A stretch of 64,000 bases of DNA, taken from NCBI RefSeq assembly GCF_019550915.1, contig NZ_JAHWCI010000008.1:1-64000 (forward strand), written 5' to 3'. This DNA is from Mumia sp. zg.B17 (GTDB lineage: Bacteria; Actinomycetota; Actinomycetes; Propionibacteriales; Nocardioidaceae). The notes below the pieces were generated by a model that was not told where the DNA came from, did not search any database, and worked only from the letters and a program-made list of their open reading frames with translations. The translations under genes and the position numbers were made by a program. Position 1 is the first letter of the stretch. Every line of letters begins with the position of its first letter. Shown one piece after another: positions 53,809 through 63,284 of the stretch.

Positions 53809-54702
53809 TCAGTCACCGACGGCGCGACGGCCGACGTCGGAGTCGGAGTCGCTCTCGGGGACGCCCGTCCCGGCCGCACCGGCGGCAGGACCGTCACCGA
53901 AGTCGATCGTCCGGACCGTCCGCGCGACGGCGGGTTTGGTGACGTAGGTCGGAAGGGTGACCGGCACCGGGTCCCAGAGCGTCGTGCCCGAGGTGGTGGC
54001 CGACGCGATCGCGTCGTGCACCTGCTGGTCGAGCGCACCCTCGGGCAGCGGACCGCGGACCATCACGTTGCGTCGAGCCGGCTCGTGGTCCTCGATCTGG
54101 CCGGAGAGGATCACGGTCATCTCGGTGTCGGGATCGACCTGGAGCTCGACGTCGCTCTCCGCCTCGCGCGCAGCGCGTCGCTCGTCACGACGGGCCTCGC
54201 GACGGCGAGCACGGGCGGCGCGGGCCTCCGGGTCACTCACCCTCGGCAGCCGCACCGGTCGGCCGATCTCTCGGCGCACCATGACACGGCACAGCACCAG
54301 CCACGCGACGACCAGACCACCGGGGATCGCGGCGGCCCACGGCAGCAGGATGCCGGCCACGGACAGGCCGCCGACGACGGCGCACGCCGTGAGGAGGGTC
54401 AGCAGCACCCGACGACGGCGGCGGGCCGCGAGACGAGCGGCCCGACGGTTGTGACGGCGCGGTGCGGGACGAGACTCGGACGCCTCGGCGGGCACGGCCT
54501 CGCTCTCGTCGGCCGGGGCGGGCGAGGCATCCGGAGTCACCTGGTCGGTGTCGTCCTTGCGGTGGGTGAGCACCCGCAGCGCCCCGGAGAAGCTGGTCAC
54601 CGACCCGGCGCGCGTCGCCTCCTCGTGGCGCCGGAGCGCCAGAGGAACGCCGTACGCCACCCAGATGGCGATCACGGCTGCGAAGATCAGACCGGTACCC
54701 AC
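53809..54702 (-). CDS. sepX: SepX/GlpR-type divisome membrane protein
   Basis: A 297-residue membrane protein. An N-terminal helix (GLIFAAVIAIWVAYGVPLAL) is followed by a charged region (RVLTHRKDD), two central helices (about 95-135), and a basic Arg/Glu-rich segment (EARAARARRREARRDERR). This matches SepX of Streptomyces and GlpR of Corynebacterium, which bind the gephyrin-like protein Glp and act at the FtsZ ring. Genes for Glp (56350-57570) and RimJ are in the same operon, supporting the call. The start GTG 54702 fits the homologs; GTG 54732 is possible. C-terminal conservation is low. Confidence 0.75.
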   Translation of the reverse strand: MGTGLIFAAVIAIWVAYGVPLALRRHEEATRAGSVTSFSGALRVLTHRKDDTDQVTPDASPAPADESEAVPAEASESRPAPRRHNRRAARLAARRRRRVLLTLLTACAVVGGLSVAGILLPWAAAIPGGLVVAWLVLCRVMVRREIGRPVRLPRVSDPEARAARARRREARRDERRAAREAESDVELQVDPDTEMTVILSGQIEDHEPARRNVMVRGPLPEGALDQQVHDAIASATTSGTTLWDPVPVTLPTYVTKPAVARTVRTIDFGDGPAAGAAGTGVPESDSDSDVGRRAVGD

Positions 54703-54777
54703 AGATGAACCGTACGTGCTGCGGACGGTCACCCCTGCGGACCTCGCCCGGTGTGTCGCGCGGCGGTTCTTGCGGTG

Positions 54778-55389
54778 TCAGCGATCGACGCCGGCCGCGT
54801 CGGCCCTCGCGATGAGCCCGCCGGGCAGAACCTGCTCGGCGGTGATCGCGAACAGCAGGTGGTCGCGCCACGCCCCGTCGATGTGCAGGTAGCGCGGCGC
54901 CAGCCCCACCCGGTCGAAACCGAGCTTGTCGACGATGCGCAGGCTCGAACGGTTCTCCGGACGGATCGCGATCTCGATGCGGTGCAGTCCCAGCGCCTCG
55001 AAGCAGTGGTCGGTGGCGAGCGCCACCGCCGTGGTCGTGATGCCGCGACCGGCGTAGGGCCGCGCGATCCAGTAGCCGATCTGCGCCCAGCGCGCCGAGC
55101 CCCAGGTCATCCCGGACACCGTGACCTGGCCGATCATCTCGTCGCCGTCGCCGTACGTCGTCACGAACGGGAGCGCCCGACCCTGGGACGCCTGCTGCCG
55201 CAGCGAACGGACCGCCGCGCCGTACGAACGCGTCCCGGACGGCGCCGATCGCGGCAGCGTCGCCTCCCACCGGCCCAGCCAGTCGGACGACTCCTGCCGC
55301 AGCCGCGCCCACACCCGTGCGTCACCGCGGCGGATGGGGCGCAGGCCGACGTCGCCGTGCTGAAGCGTCGCCGGCCAGCCCGCGCTCAG
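54778..55389 (-). CDS. rimJ: RimJ-type GNAT N-acetyltransferase
   Basis: A 203-residue GNAT acetyltransferase. GYWIARPYAGRGITTTAVAL carries the acetyl-CoA Q/R-x-x-G-x-G/A-type loop. LRPIRRGDARVWARLRQESS is the N-terminal core, and ENRSSLRIVDKLGFDRVG the C-terminal motif. No ATG or GTG occurs before this core. CTG at 55389 overlaps the moaB stop (CTGA) and has GGAGG six bases upstream, so CTG is the probable start; GTG 55314 would delete conserved residues. The usual RimJ substrate is the alpha-amino group of ribosomal protein S5. Encoded between moaB and sepX. Confidence 0.82.
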   Translation of the reverse strand: MSAGWPATLQHGDVGLRPIRRGDARVWARLRQESSDWLGRWEATLPRSAPSGTRSYGAAVRSLRQQASQGRALPFVTTYGDGDEMIGQVTVSGMTWGSARWAQIGYWIARPYAGRGITTTAVALATDHCFEALGLHRIEIAIRPENRSSLRIVDKLGFDRVGLAPRYLHIDGAWRDHLLFAITAEQVLPGGLIARADAAGVDR

Positions 55390-55880
55390 GACGCACCTCC
55401 GGCGTCACGGACGTGGTCGACCCCGGCCACCTGCTCGACGGCATGGACGAGGACGTCGGCCAGCACGGCCAGCCCGTCGCGCACACCACCGCGCGAGCCC
55501 GGGAGGTTCACGACGACCGTCTGATCGGCGACCCCGGCCCGGCCGCGCGACAGCATGGCTGTCGGCACCCCGTGGGCGACGCCGTACGCGCGAATCGCCT
55601 CGGCCACTCCCGGAAGCTCGCGGTCCAGCACGTTCGCGGTCGCCTCGGGCGTGGCGTCCGTGGGACTGATCCCTGTCCCGCCGGTGGTGACGACGGCCGC
55701 GTGACGCAGGTCGACCGCCTCCCGGAGCGCCTCCTCGACAGGTGGTCCGTCGGGCACGACGAGCGGCTCGTCGACGTCGAAACCCCACTCGCGCAGGGCC
55801 TGCACGATCATCGGCCCGGTGGTGTCCTCGTAGACTCCGGCCGCGGCGCGGTTGGAGCAGGTGATCACGAGCGCCTTCAC
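55386..55880 (-). CDS. moaB: MogA/MoaB-type molybdopterin adenylyltransferase
   Basis: A 164-residue protein of the MoaB/MogA fold that adenylylates molybdopterin before metal insertion. [19 protein letters not shown] is the MPT-binding loop, with [16 protein letters not shown] as the second motif. [17 protein letters not shown] is the N-terminal signature. The GTG start overlaps the moaC stop (GTGA). With moaC and glp/moeA it gives a partial molybdenum-cofactor set. Confidence 0.92.
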   Translation of the reverse strand: MKALVITCSNRAAAGVYEDTTGPMIVQALREWGFDVDEPLVVPDGPPVEEALREAVDLRHAAVVTTGGTGISPTDATPEATANVLDRELPGVAEAIRAYGVAHGVPTAMLSRGRAGVADQTVVVNLPGSRGGVRDGLAVLADVLVHAVEQVAGVDHVRDAGGAS

Positions 55881-56350
55881 GTCGACCAGTCTCCGCTCTT
55901 GCCGCCCGACTTCGCGCGGACCCGGACCTCGGCGATCACGGCGTGCTTGTCGACCGCCTTGATCATGTCGACGACGGTGAGGGCCGCGACGCTGACAGAG
56001 GTCAACGCCTCCATCTCGACACCCGTCCGGCCCGTCGTCCGCACGGTCGCTGCGATCTCGACACCGTCGTCGACGACGTCCAGGTCGACCTCGACCCCGG
56101 TGATCGCGAGCGGGTGGCACAACGGCACGAGGTCGGGCGTGCGCTTGGCCGCCATGATGCCGGCGATCCGCGCGACCCCGAGCGCGTCGCCCTTCGGCAC
56201 GTCACCGGACCGCAGGAGCGCCACGACCTCGGGGGTCGTCCGGACCATCCCGGTGGCGCGGGCCTCGCGACGGCTCTCGCCCTTGGCGGAAACGTCCACC
56301 ATCCGTGCGGCACCCTGGTCGTCGACGTGGGTCAGACGCGGCTCGCCCAT
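55877..56350 (-). CDS. moaC: cyclic pyranopterin monophosphate synthase
   Basis: A 157-residue enzyme of molybdenum-cofactor synthesis that rearranges the MoaA product to c[20 protein letters not shown] contains the conserved Lys/Arg region, and [16 protein letters not shown] the conserved His. [20 protein letters not shown], with KAVDKHAVI, is the C-terminal signature with catalytic residues. TGATG overlap couples it to glp. MoaA is not in the window. Confidence 0.95.
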   Translation of the reverse strand: MGEPRLTHVDDQGAARMVDVSAKGESRREARATGMVRTTPEVVALLRSGDVPKGDALGVARIAGIMAAKRTPDLVPLCHPLAITGVEVDLDVVDDGVEIAATVRTTGRTGVEMEALTSVSVAALTVVDMIKAVDKHAVIAEVRVRAKSGGKSGDWST

Positions 56351-57570
56351 CAGAAGTCCCTGTCCAGGACGAGGACCTTCGCCGTGTCGCCGACGTGCAG
56401 CGCCGTCTCGTCCTCGTCGACGGAGATCAGGCAGTTGGCCCGCGCCAGGCCGGCGATCAGGTGGGATCCGGGGCCGCTCACGGGCGTCACACGGGCGCCG
56501 CGGGGTGAGACCTCGAACCAGCCGCGAAGGTACTGGCGGCGACCGGCAGGCGAGCGGATCTCCTCGGTCATGGTCGCCTGGATCAGCGGGCGGCGGTACG
56601 GGAGCCTGCCCATCATCCGCCGGAGCATCGGGAGGACGAAGACCTCGAACGACACGTACGACGACACCGGGTTGCCCGGCAGCGTGACGATCGGCGTCCG
56701 GTCGTCACCGACGGTCCCGAAGCCCTGTGGCTTGCCGGGCTGCATCGCGACCTCGCAGAACTCGACGGTCCCGAGGTCGGACAACGCGGCCTTCACGACG
56801 TCGTACGAACCCTTGCTGATCCCGCCGCTGGTGATGACGAGGTCGGCGCGGACGAGCTGGTCGGAGAGCACGTCGGCGAACTCACGGGGGTCGTCGGAGG
56901 TGATGCCGACCCGGTAGGCGATCGCACCGGCCGCCCTCGCGCACGCGGCGAGCATGTAGGAGTTGCCGTCGTAGATGGAGTCGTAGTCCAGGCGGGCACC
57001 AGGCTCACGCAGCTCGGTCCCGGTCGACAGGACCACGACGCGCGGGCGCGGACGCGCCTTGAGCCGGGCGAAACCGAGCGAGGCGAGGAGCCCCACCTCG
57101 CGCGGGCCGAGCACGGTGCCGGCCTCCGCGACCAGCTCACCCGCGGCCACGTCCTCGCCGGAGGGGCGGACGTTCTCGCCGGCCCGACGGGCCTGGTAGA
57201 CCTGCACCTCGGCGTCGCCGCCGTCGGTCAGCTCGATCGGCACCACCGTGTCGGCCCCGGACGGCAGCGGTGCACCGGTCATGATCTTGACCGCGGTCTT
57301 GGAGGTCAGCGCCATCGGCGTGCTGGAGCCGGCGGCCTGCTCGCCCACGACGGGCAGCCGCACCGGGAACTCCCGGTTGGCACCGTGCACGTCGACCGCA
57401 CGGACGGCGTAGCCGTCCATCGCGGAGTTCGTGAACCGCGGGAGGTCGATCGGGCTCACGACGTCGTCCACGAGCGGCAAGCCCATGGACTCCAGCAGCG
57501 GCTGCTCGTACGGCTGGAGCGGGCCGATCAGGTCGAGCAGCTTCGCGAGGTGCTCGTCGACGGTACGCAT
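56350..57570 (-). CDS. glp: MoeA/gephyrin-like protein (Glp)
   Basis: A 406-residue MoeA-fold protein. [20 protein letters not shown] lies at the N-terminus and [15 protein letters not shown] in the middle. [15 protein letters not shown] and [20 protein letters not shown] fall in the MPT-binding domain. MoeA inserts molybdenum into the cofactor. In Corynebacterium and mycobacteria the copy beside galU and rimJ is Glp, an FtsZ-binding divisome component rather than a molybdenum enzyme. The operon here, with sepX, supports the Glp role, but dual use with moaC/moaB is possible. Confidence 0.88.
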   Translation of the reverse strand: MRTVDEHLAKLLDLIGPLQPYEQPLLESMGLPLVDDVVSPIDLPRFTNSAMDGYAVRAVDVHGANREFPVRLPVVGEQAAGSSTPMALTSKTAVKIMTGAPLPSGADTVVPIELTDGGDAEVQVYQARRAGENVRPSGEDVAAGELVAEAGTVLGPREVGLLASLGFARLKARPRPRVVVLSTGTELREPGARLDYDSIYDGNSYMLAACARAAGAIAYRVGITSDDPREFADVLSDQLVRADLVITSGGISKGSYDVVKAALSDLGTVEFCEVAMQPGKPQGFGTVGDDRTPIVTLPGNPVSSYVSFEVFVLPMLRRMMGRLPYRRPLIQATMTEEIRSPAGRRQYLRGWFEVSPRGARVTPVSGPGSHLIAGLARANCLISVDEDETALHVGDTAKVLVLDRDF

Positions 57571-57580
57571 GAGCGACAGC

Positions 57581-58975
57581 CTAAGACCCTTCGAGCACCG
57601 TTCCGCCGTCGATCGTCCCCGGTGAGCCCTCGGCGGGCACCGTGACCTCCCCGACGACACGGACACCGGCCCCGAAGGTCCAGTCCCCCTGCACCGTGAA
57701 CGCCGTGGCGTCGGCCAGCGAGACAGGTCCACGGGGGAACCGCGCGTCGAAGTCGCGGACCAGCTTGTAGTGCTCCTTGTCGAGCCTCACCAGCGGCGCG
57801 TCCTCGCGGCGCGCGACGAGGTGGAAGTCCTCGTCGAGGTCGTAGAAGTCCGACCGGACCAGCAGCAGGTCGTCGGTCGTCTTGACCGGCAGGAAGCGTT
57901 CGCGCTCCACCTCGATGGCGACGGCACCGTCGAAGACCTCGACCGCCGCACCCATCGCGGACTCGACCTGGATCACCTCCGGCGAGGTCGGGTCCGTCGG
58001 GTCGACGGTCTTGACGTTCTTGATCAGCGGGAGCCCCAGGACGCCGTCGCGCGCCTCGATGACGGCCGCGAGCGCCTCGAGGTCGAACCAGAGGTTGTTG
58101 GTGTGGAACCAGCGGTGGCGGGTGGTGTCGTCGGCGAGCGCCTGGTCCTCCTTCGGCGTCTGTGCCGTCTCGCGCAGCACGAGCCGACCGTCGGACTTGC
58201 GACGGACGAGGTAGCCGCCCTTGACGTCGGCCGGAGTGCGGCGGCACACCTCGGCGGCGTACGGCGCGGAGGACTGCGCGAACCACCCGGCCATCCGCGG
58301 GCTGGGATAGCTGCCGAGGTTGTCGGAGTTCGAGACGGAGGCGTAGCGGTACCCGGCCTCGATCAGAGCCGCGAGCGTGCCGGACGCGTCGAGCGCGGTG
58401 TAGAGGTCTCCGTGGCCGGGCGGAGTCCACTCCAGGGTCGGGTCCTTCGGCCACGACACCGGCGTGAGGTCGTCGGCACGCAGCTTGGGCTCCTTGTTCT
58501 GGAGGAAGTCCAACGGAAGGCCCTCGACCGGGACGTCCGGGTGCTGGGTCAGCGCGTCCAGCGTGTCCTCGCGGGTCCGGAAGCTGTCCATCAGGATCAG
58601 CGGGAGGTCGGTGTCGTAGACGCTGCGCACGCGCCGTACCTGCTCCACCACGATGTCGAGGAACGTCCGCTCGCCACGGACCGGCAGCAGCGACTTGGCC
58701 TTGTCCATGCCCATCGAGGTCCCGAGCCCGCCGTTGAGCTTGATGACGACCGTGCGCGCCAGAGCGTCGCGCATCTGGCTCTCGCCCACCTGGGCGTCGG
58801 CCAGCCTCGGCGGCGGGTCGAGCGGGTCGATGTCGGACTCGTGGATCATGCCGGTCGCGCCGGCCTCAAGCTCGGCGTAGTGGTGGGCGAAGACCTCGAT
58901 CGCCCGAGGAGGGACTCCCGCCGCCTCCATCGTCTCCCGAGCCGCGGTCAGTCCCTGTTCACTCATGCCGCTCAT
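57581..58975 (-). CDS. galU: UTP--glucose-1-phosphate uridylyltransferase, UDPGP family
   Basis: A 464-residue enzyme making UDP-glucose, the precursor of envelope glycans. Unlike the short bacterial GalU, it is of the longer UDPGP/Ugp type: KLNGGLGTSMGMDKAKSLLP is the nucleotide-binding loop, TPPGHGDLYTAL follows, and HRWFHTNNLWFDLEALAAV with VIQVESAMGAAVEVF complete the family signature. The C-terminal beta-helix is present. The name galU is by function. The start is ATG 58975 or 58966; neither has a clear ribosome site. Only 21 bases separate it from the divergent cyclo-ligase. Confidence 0.88.
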   Translation of the reverse strand: MSGMSEQGLTAARETMEAAGVPPRAIEVFAHHYAELEAGATGMIHESDIDPLDPPPRLADAQVGESQMRDALARTVVIKLNGGLGTSMGMDKAKSLLPVRGERTFLDIVVEQVRRVRSVYDTDLPLILMDSFRTREDTLDALTQHPDVPVEGLPLDFLQNKEPKLRADDLTPVSWPKDPTLEWTPPGHGDLYTALDASGTLAALIEAGYRYASVSNSDNLGSYPSPRMAGWFAQSSAPYAAEVCRRTPADVKGGYLVRRKSDGRLVLRETAQTPKEDQALADDTTRHRWFHTNNLWFDLEALAAVIEARDGVLGLPLIKNVKTVDPTDPTSPEVIQVESAMGAAVEVFDGAVAIEVERERFLPVKTTDDLLLVRSDFYDLDEDFHLVARREDAPLVRLDKEHYKLVRDFDARFPRGPVSLADATAFTVQGDWTFGAGVRVVGEVTVPAEGSPGTIDGGTVLEGS

Positions 58976-58984
58976 CGTAGGCAC

Positions 58985-58990
58985 TACCGT
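58985..58990 (+). promoter_or_regulatory. -10 hexamer, leaderless promoter of the 5-FTHF cyclo-ligase gene
   Basis: TACCGT ends six bases before GTG 58997. There is no room for a ribosome site between it and the divergent galU start. Confidence 0.45.
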
Positions 58991-58996
58991 CGTCGT

Positions 58997-59566
58997 GTGA
59001 CGGACAAGAGACTGCTGCGCGAGCAGCTGCTCGAGGCCCGCGCCGACCTCGACGAGGCCGCGGTGGCCGCCGCCGGCACGGCCCTGGGCCGTCGCGCCCA
59101 CGCTCTCGTCCGCGAGCACGCCGGACGTTCGGTGGCGGCGTACCTGTCGGTCGGTCGGGAGCCGCCCACCTGGCCACTGCTCGACGCGCTGCTCGCCGAG
59201 GACGTCGAGGTCGTCGTCCCCCGGGCGCTCCCCCGCAGGCAGCTGAGCTGGGTCCGGTATGCCGGCCGGGACGCGCTGGTCATCGGTCGGTTCGGCATCC
59301 CCGAGCCTCGTGGCGAGGCAGTCCCCGACGCCCTGGCGGGCACCGACGTCGCGATCGTGCCCGCGCTCGCGGTCGACGCCGCCGGGTTCCGTCTCGGCCG
59401 CGGCGGCGGCTACTACGACGAGGCGCTCGCGTCGTGCGAGCGTCCCCTGCGGGTCGCGCTCGTCTACGACCACGAGCTCGTCGACGACGTCCACCCGGAG
59501 GCTCACGACCAACGCGTCGACGTGGCGCTCAGCCCGGCCAGGACCGTCGAGCTGCCTCCGCGCTGA
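58997..59566 (+). CDS. fthC: 5-formyltetrahydrofolate cyclo-ligase
   Basis: Converts 5-formyl-THF with ATP into 5,10-methenyl-THF in one-carbon metabolism. It has 189 residues: DKRLLREQLLEARADLDEAA at the N-terminus (binding Lys and Arg), and VDAAGFRLGRGGGYYDEAL, the ATP-binding signature, at about 130-150. VYDHELVDDVHPEAHDQRVD follows. The start GTG has a promoter box but no leader. It converges on the penicillin-acylase gene with nine bases between the stops. Confidence 0.93.
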   Translation: MTDKRLLREQLLEARADLDEAAVAAAGTALGRRAHALVREHAGRSVAAYLSVGREPPTWPLLDALLAEDVEVVVPRALPRRQLSWVRYAGRDALVIGRFGIPEPRGEAVPDALAGTDVAIVPALAVDAAGFRLGRGGGYYDEALASCERPLRVALVYDHELVDDVHPEAHDQRVDVALSPARTVELPPR

Positions 59567-59575
59567 CGAGGTCGC

Positions 59576-62209
59576 TCAGTGTTCGAGCCGGGGCGTCAGC
59601 GTCAGCTCGTCGTCGGCCGCCGCCTTGACCTTCTCAGGCGAGAACGGCCAGGCCAGGGTCTTGCCGTCCGCCCACAACGAGGTCTGGTCGACGTAGTTGC
59701 CGTGGAACGCGTGCCCGGAGACGCCCGTCAGGTTGATCCACCGTGAGCGGTCCAGGTCGTCCAGGTCGACGACCATCCGCATCGACGGCACCGCGGTCAC
59801 CTCGTAGCCCTTCGCCGCGTCCCACGCGGTCGCGTCGACGAGACCGGACCCGCCGGCGACAGCGTACGGCCCGCGGTTGAACAGCCGCTCGACGAGCGCG
59901 ATCCCCGACGTCCCGAGCGTCTGGTTCTCCAGAGTCAGCGTGTGCACCCGTCCCCACGTCCACCGGGTGGGATCCAGCGACTGCAGCCGCGTCATCTCGT
60001 CGCGGGCGTCCCGCATCGCCGTCCGAAGGACGTCGTCGCGCGTCTCGCGCTCCCGCTTGGTCGTCCGATCGTCCCACCAGCTGCTGTCGGGTGCGTTGAG
60101 GAGCCGGCGGACCACCTCGAACCAGCGCTCGCCACCCGCCGGCCACACGTCCTGGGGCAGGTCGTCGTGGAACGTGCGGGCCAGCAGGTTGCGCCACACC
60201 GAGGCGAAGTAGGCAGCGGCCCCGGAGTCGCGGTCCTGCTTCATGTCCCAGTCCCGAAGGAGGTCCTGCCCGTCGGCGTAGTAGCCCGAGCCGAGGTCGA
60301 CCTCGAGGAGGTACGGCATCAGGGTGTTGGCCTGGCTGTTGTAGGTGTCGTTCTGGATCCGGGACATGTCGTCGACGTCCAGCTTGGACGTCGACGACAG
60401 GAGGTCGATGATCCGCTGGCTGCGGTAGCCGGCCGCCTGCCCGGTCCCGATCAGGTACGGGTACTGCCGGCCGATCACCTGCTGGTTGGCCGAGACCACG
60501 TAGCCCTCGGCAGGGTTGAGGACCGACGGCAGCTCGGCGTACGGGATGAAGCCCTTCCAGCGGTACGTCCGGTCCCAGCCCGGGACCGGCCACCGACCGT
60601 CGCCGCGCGCCCGGATCGGGATCGAGCCCGGCGCCTGGTAGCCGATGTTGCCCGAGCGGTCGGCGTAGACGAGGTTCTGCGACGGCACGGCGAAGTGGCG
60701 AGCGGCCTTGCGGAAGCCTGCCCAGTCGCTGGCCTTGCCGATGCCGAAGACGGCGTCCATGGTGCGTCCCGGTGTGAGGGCGGTCCACTGCAGCGAGACG
60801 CCGAACTCCGTCCCGCCTCCCTCCCGCTCGGCGACGTCCTCGAGCGTCTCGTCGACGTCGGAGAGGACAGGGCCGTGCCGGGTCTCGCGGACGGTGATCG
60901 TCTCCGGCTCGTCCTGGCCCGCGACCTCGAACGTCTCCGTCCGGCGGATCAGCGGACGCCACGTGCCGTCGTACAGATAGCGGTCACCCTCGATCCGCTC
61001 GACGTAGAGGTCGGTGACGTCGGCGTACATCGTGGTGAACCCCCAGGCGATGTCGGCGTTGTGGCCGATCACCACCCCTGGCATGCCGGAGAACGTGAAT
61101 CCGGCGACGTCGAACGGGCAGTCGTCGTCGACCACGCGGCAGTGCAGGCCCATCTGGTGCCAGATGCCGGGCATGCTCGGCGCCAGGTGGGGGTCGTTGG
61201 CCAGGATCGGCTGGCCCGTCGCGCTGCGCTCGCCGGAGACCGCCCACGCGTTGGAGCCGGTCCCCTCCCCGAAGCCGAGCAACGTCGGAAGGCCCGCGGC
61301 GACCTGGGAGACACCCCGCATCGACCCGACGAGGTCCTTCAGGCCGTCGGCGTCGAGTGCGGGGGAGACCGACGACGACTCGTCGACGGCCGCCACCGCG
61401 TCCGCGCTGTCCGGAGCCGCCTCCGCGCGGTCGGTGTCGGCGTTGCGTCGGCGACCAGCCGACTGGTCGAACGCGTCACCGTCCACCGTCCCCCGGGTCA
61501 CGATCGGGTCGTGCCGGCGGAACGGGAAGCCCGGATAGAGGGTGTCGACCTGCGAACGGGTCAGCTTCTCGGTCGAGAGCACCCGGTCGATCTCGTCGCC
61601 CATGTTGCTGCGCAGGTCCCACGCCATCGCCTTGAGCCAGGCCAGCGAGTCGACCGGTGTCCACGGCTCCGGCTCGTAGTCGGGACCGGTGAGCGCGAGG
61701 ACGGAGTACTCGAGGCCCAGCGCGGCGGGCTCGCGATCGCCGACGTAGGCGTTGACACCACGGGCGTACGCCTCGAGGTAGCGACGCGTCGACGGCGACA
61801 CCTTGGCGAGCTCCTGCTCGGCGACCCGCCGCCAGCCCATCGTCCGTACGACCTTGTCGGTCTCGAGAGCCGACTCGCCGAAGAGCTCGGCAAGCCGGCC
61901 GGCCGTGACGTGGCGACGGAAGTCCATCTCGAAGAAGCGGTCCTGCGCGTGGACGTAGCCCTGCGCCAGGAACAGGTCCTCGGCGGTGTCGGCATAGACC
62001 TGCGGGATGCCGCGGTCGTCACGCAGGACCTCCACCTCGGCACTCAGCCCGGGGATCTGGACGGAACCGGTGCGGTCGGGGAACGGCCGACGCACGGTCA
62101 CCACGGCGACCGCCGCCATCGCGACGAGAGCGACCGCGAGGACGATCGCGACGACCACGACGAGGCGCCGGGTCAGGACAGGACGGAGTCGCAGGGCCAG
62201 GGCACGCAC
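59576..62209 (-). CDS. penicillin-acylase-family (S45) Ntn-hydrolase
   Basis: An 877-residue precursor of the Ntn-hydrolase family (penicillin G acylase, cephalosporin acylase, acyl-homoserine-lactone acylase). A basic region and hydrophobic helix (VVVVAIVLAVALVAMAAVAV) make the signal or anchor. The alpha-chain region (GYVHAQDRFFEMDFRRHVTA) is conserved. Autocleavage is expected before the nucleophile Ser at about residue 319 in GTGSNAWAV. The beta-chain motif ANDPHLAPSMPGIWHQM follows. It cleaves an amide of unknown acyl substrate outside the membrane. GTG 62209 is chosen because a start at 62260 would overlap the upstream gene. Confidence 0.85.
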   Translation of the reverse strand: MRALALRLRPVLTRRLVVVVAIVLAVALVAMAAVAVVTVRRPFPDRTGSVQIPGLSAEVEVLRDDRGIPQVYADTAEDLFLAQGYVHAQDRFFEMDFRRHVTAGRLAELFGESALETDKVVRTMGWRRVAEQELAKVSPSTRRYLEAYARGVNAYVGDREPAALGLEYSVLALTGPDYEPEPWTPVDSLAWLKAMAWDLRSNMGDEIDRVLSTEKLTRSQVDTLYPGFPFRRHDPIVTRGTVDGDAFDQSAGRRRNADTDRAEAAPDSADAVAAVDESSSVSPALDADGLKDLVGSMRGVSQVAAGLPTLLGFGEGTGSNAWAVSGERSATGQPILANDPHLAPSMPGIWHQMGLHCRVVDDDCPFDVAGFTFSGMPGVVIGHNADIAWGFTTMYADVTDLYVERIEGDRYLYDGTWRPLIRRTETFEVAGQDEPETITVRETRHGPVLSDVDETLEDVAEREGGGTEFGVSLQWTALTPGRTMDAVFGIGKASDWAGFRKAARHFAVPSQNLVYADRSGNIGYQAPGSIPIRARGDGRWPVPGWDRTYRWKGFIPYAELPSVLNPAEGYVVSANQQVIGRQYPYLIGTGQAAGYRSQRIIDLLSSTSKLDVDDMSRIQNDTYNSQANTLMPYLLEVDLGSGYYADGQDLLRDWDMKQDRDSGAAAYFASVWRNLLARTFHDDLPQDVWPAGGERWFEVVRRLLNAPDSSWWDDRTTKRERETRDDVLRTAMRDARDEMTRLQSLDPTRWTWGRVHTLTLENQTLGTSGIALVERLFNRGPYAVAGGSGLVDATAWDAAKGYEVTAVPSMRMVVDLDDLDRSRWINLTGVSGHAFHGNYVDQTSLWADGKTLAWPFSPEKVKAAADDELTLTPRLEH

Positions 62210-62225
62210 CTGTGCATTGTGCCGC

Positions 62226-63284
62226 TCACGTCCCTCCGCCGGCACGGCGGGACGGGTCACGGACCTCGGCGCGGACTTCTCCGACCAGCTCCTCGAGGAC
62301 GTCCTCGAGCATCACGACCCCCAGCTCGGCGCCGTCGTCGCCCACCACACGGGCCATGTGGGCGCCTCTCTGCTGCATCAGGCGGAGAGCGTCGTAGAGC
62401 CGCGACCCTCGGCGTACGGAGCCGAGCGGGCGGATCCACTTCGCCGGGATCGGGCGTGTCGCCTCCGAGACCTCGAGCGCGTCCTTGATGTGCAGGTAGC
62501 CGACGAGCGCGTCGTGGGAGTCGGTCACCGGGAAGCGCGAGTAGCCCGTCCGGGCGCAGGCCTCCTCGACGTCGGCACGGGTCGCCCCGACCGGGACCGC
62601 GACGAGCTCGCCGCGTGGCAGCAGGACCCGCTCCACCGTGCCCGCCTCGAAGCCGAGCGCTCCGGACACCAGCTCGTACTCCTCGGAGTCGAGCAGACCC
62701 TCGCGGTGCGACTCGTCGATCAGACCGGCGACCTCGTCGGAGGTGAAGGTGCTGCCGACCTCGTCCTTCGGCTCGAGACGGGCCAGGCGGACGGCACCGT
62801 TGGCGATCGCGTTCAGCGCGACGACGAACGGCTTCAGCAACCAGATCATCCCGAGCATGAACGGTCCGAGCCACAGCACGGCCCGGTCGGGACCGGCCAG
62901 TGCGATGTTCTTCGGGACCATCTCGCCCAGCACGACGTGCAGGTAGGTGACGATCGCCATCGCGATCACGAAAGAGATCGGGTGGACGAGCGCGTGGGGT
63001 ACGGCGAGCGCCTCGAAGAGCGGCTCGAACAGGTGCGCGATGGCGGGCTCGCCGACGGCACCGAGCCCGAGGGAGCAGAGCGTGATGCCGAGCTGCGCGG
63101 CGGCCATCGCGAGGCTGACCCGCTGCATCGCGCGGATCGCCAGCCTGGCGGGTCTCGAGCCCGCGCGCGCCTTCGGCTCCAGCTGGGTGCGGCGCGCGGA
63201 GATCAACGCGAACTCGGCGGCGACGAAGAGCGCGTTGAGGGCGAGCAGCACGATGACGAGGAGGATCGCGAGCAGGGGGTTCAT
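62226..63284 (-). CDS. CNNM/CorC-family hemolysin-like membrane protein, second copy
   Basis: A 352-residue membrane protein. Four hydrophobic segments form the CNNM (DUF21) domain (about 1-190), including AAEFALISARRTQLEPKARA, typical of the family. A CBS-domain pair (about 200-330) follows. Residues LVGEVRAEVRDPS end it, without the CorC_HlyC C-terminal domain. Proposed role: magnesium or cobalt efflux or membrane-linked ion homeostasis. ATGA overlap with the upstream CorC-like gene indicates one operon. It ends 16 bases before the acylase gene. Confidence 0.85.
   Translation of the reverse strand: MNPLLAILLVIVLLALNALFVAAEFALISARRTQLEPKARAGSRPARLAIRAMQRVSLAMAAAQLGITLCSLGLGAVGEPAIAHLFEPLFEALAVPHALVHPISFVIAMAIVTYLHVVLGEMVPKNIALAGPDRAVLWLGPFMLGMIWLLKPFVVALNAIANGAVRLARLEPKDEVGSTFTSDEVAGLIDESHREGLLDSEEYELVSGALGFEAGTVERVLLPRGELVAVPVGATRADVEEACARTGYSRFPVTDSHDALVGYLHIKDALEVSEATRPIPAKWIRPLGSVRRGSRLYDALRLMQQRGAHMARVVGDDGAELGVVMLEDVLEELVGEVRAEVRDPSRRAGGGT

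Noticed and set aside
59942-62488. 848-codon open frame on the + strand
   Set aside because: It is antisense to the penicillin-acylase gene, which has all Ntn-hydrolase motifs. The codon third positions fit the - strand gene.
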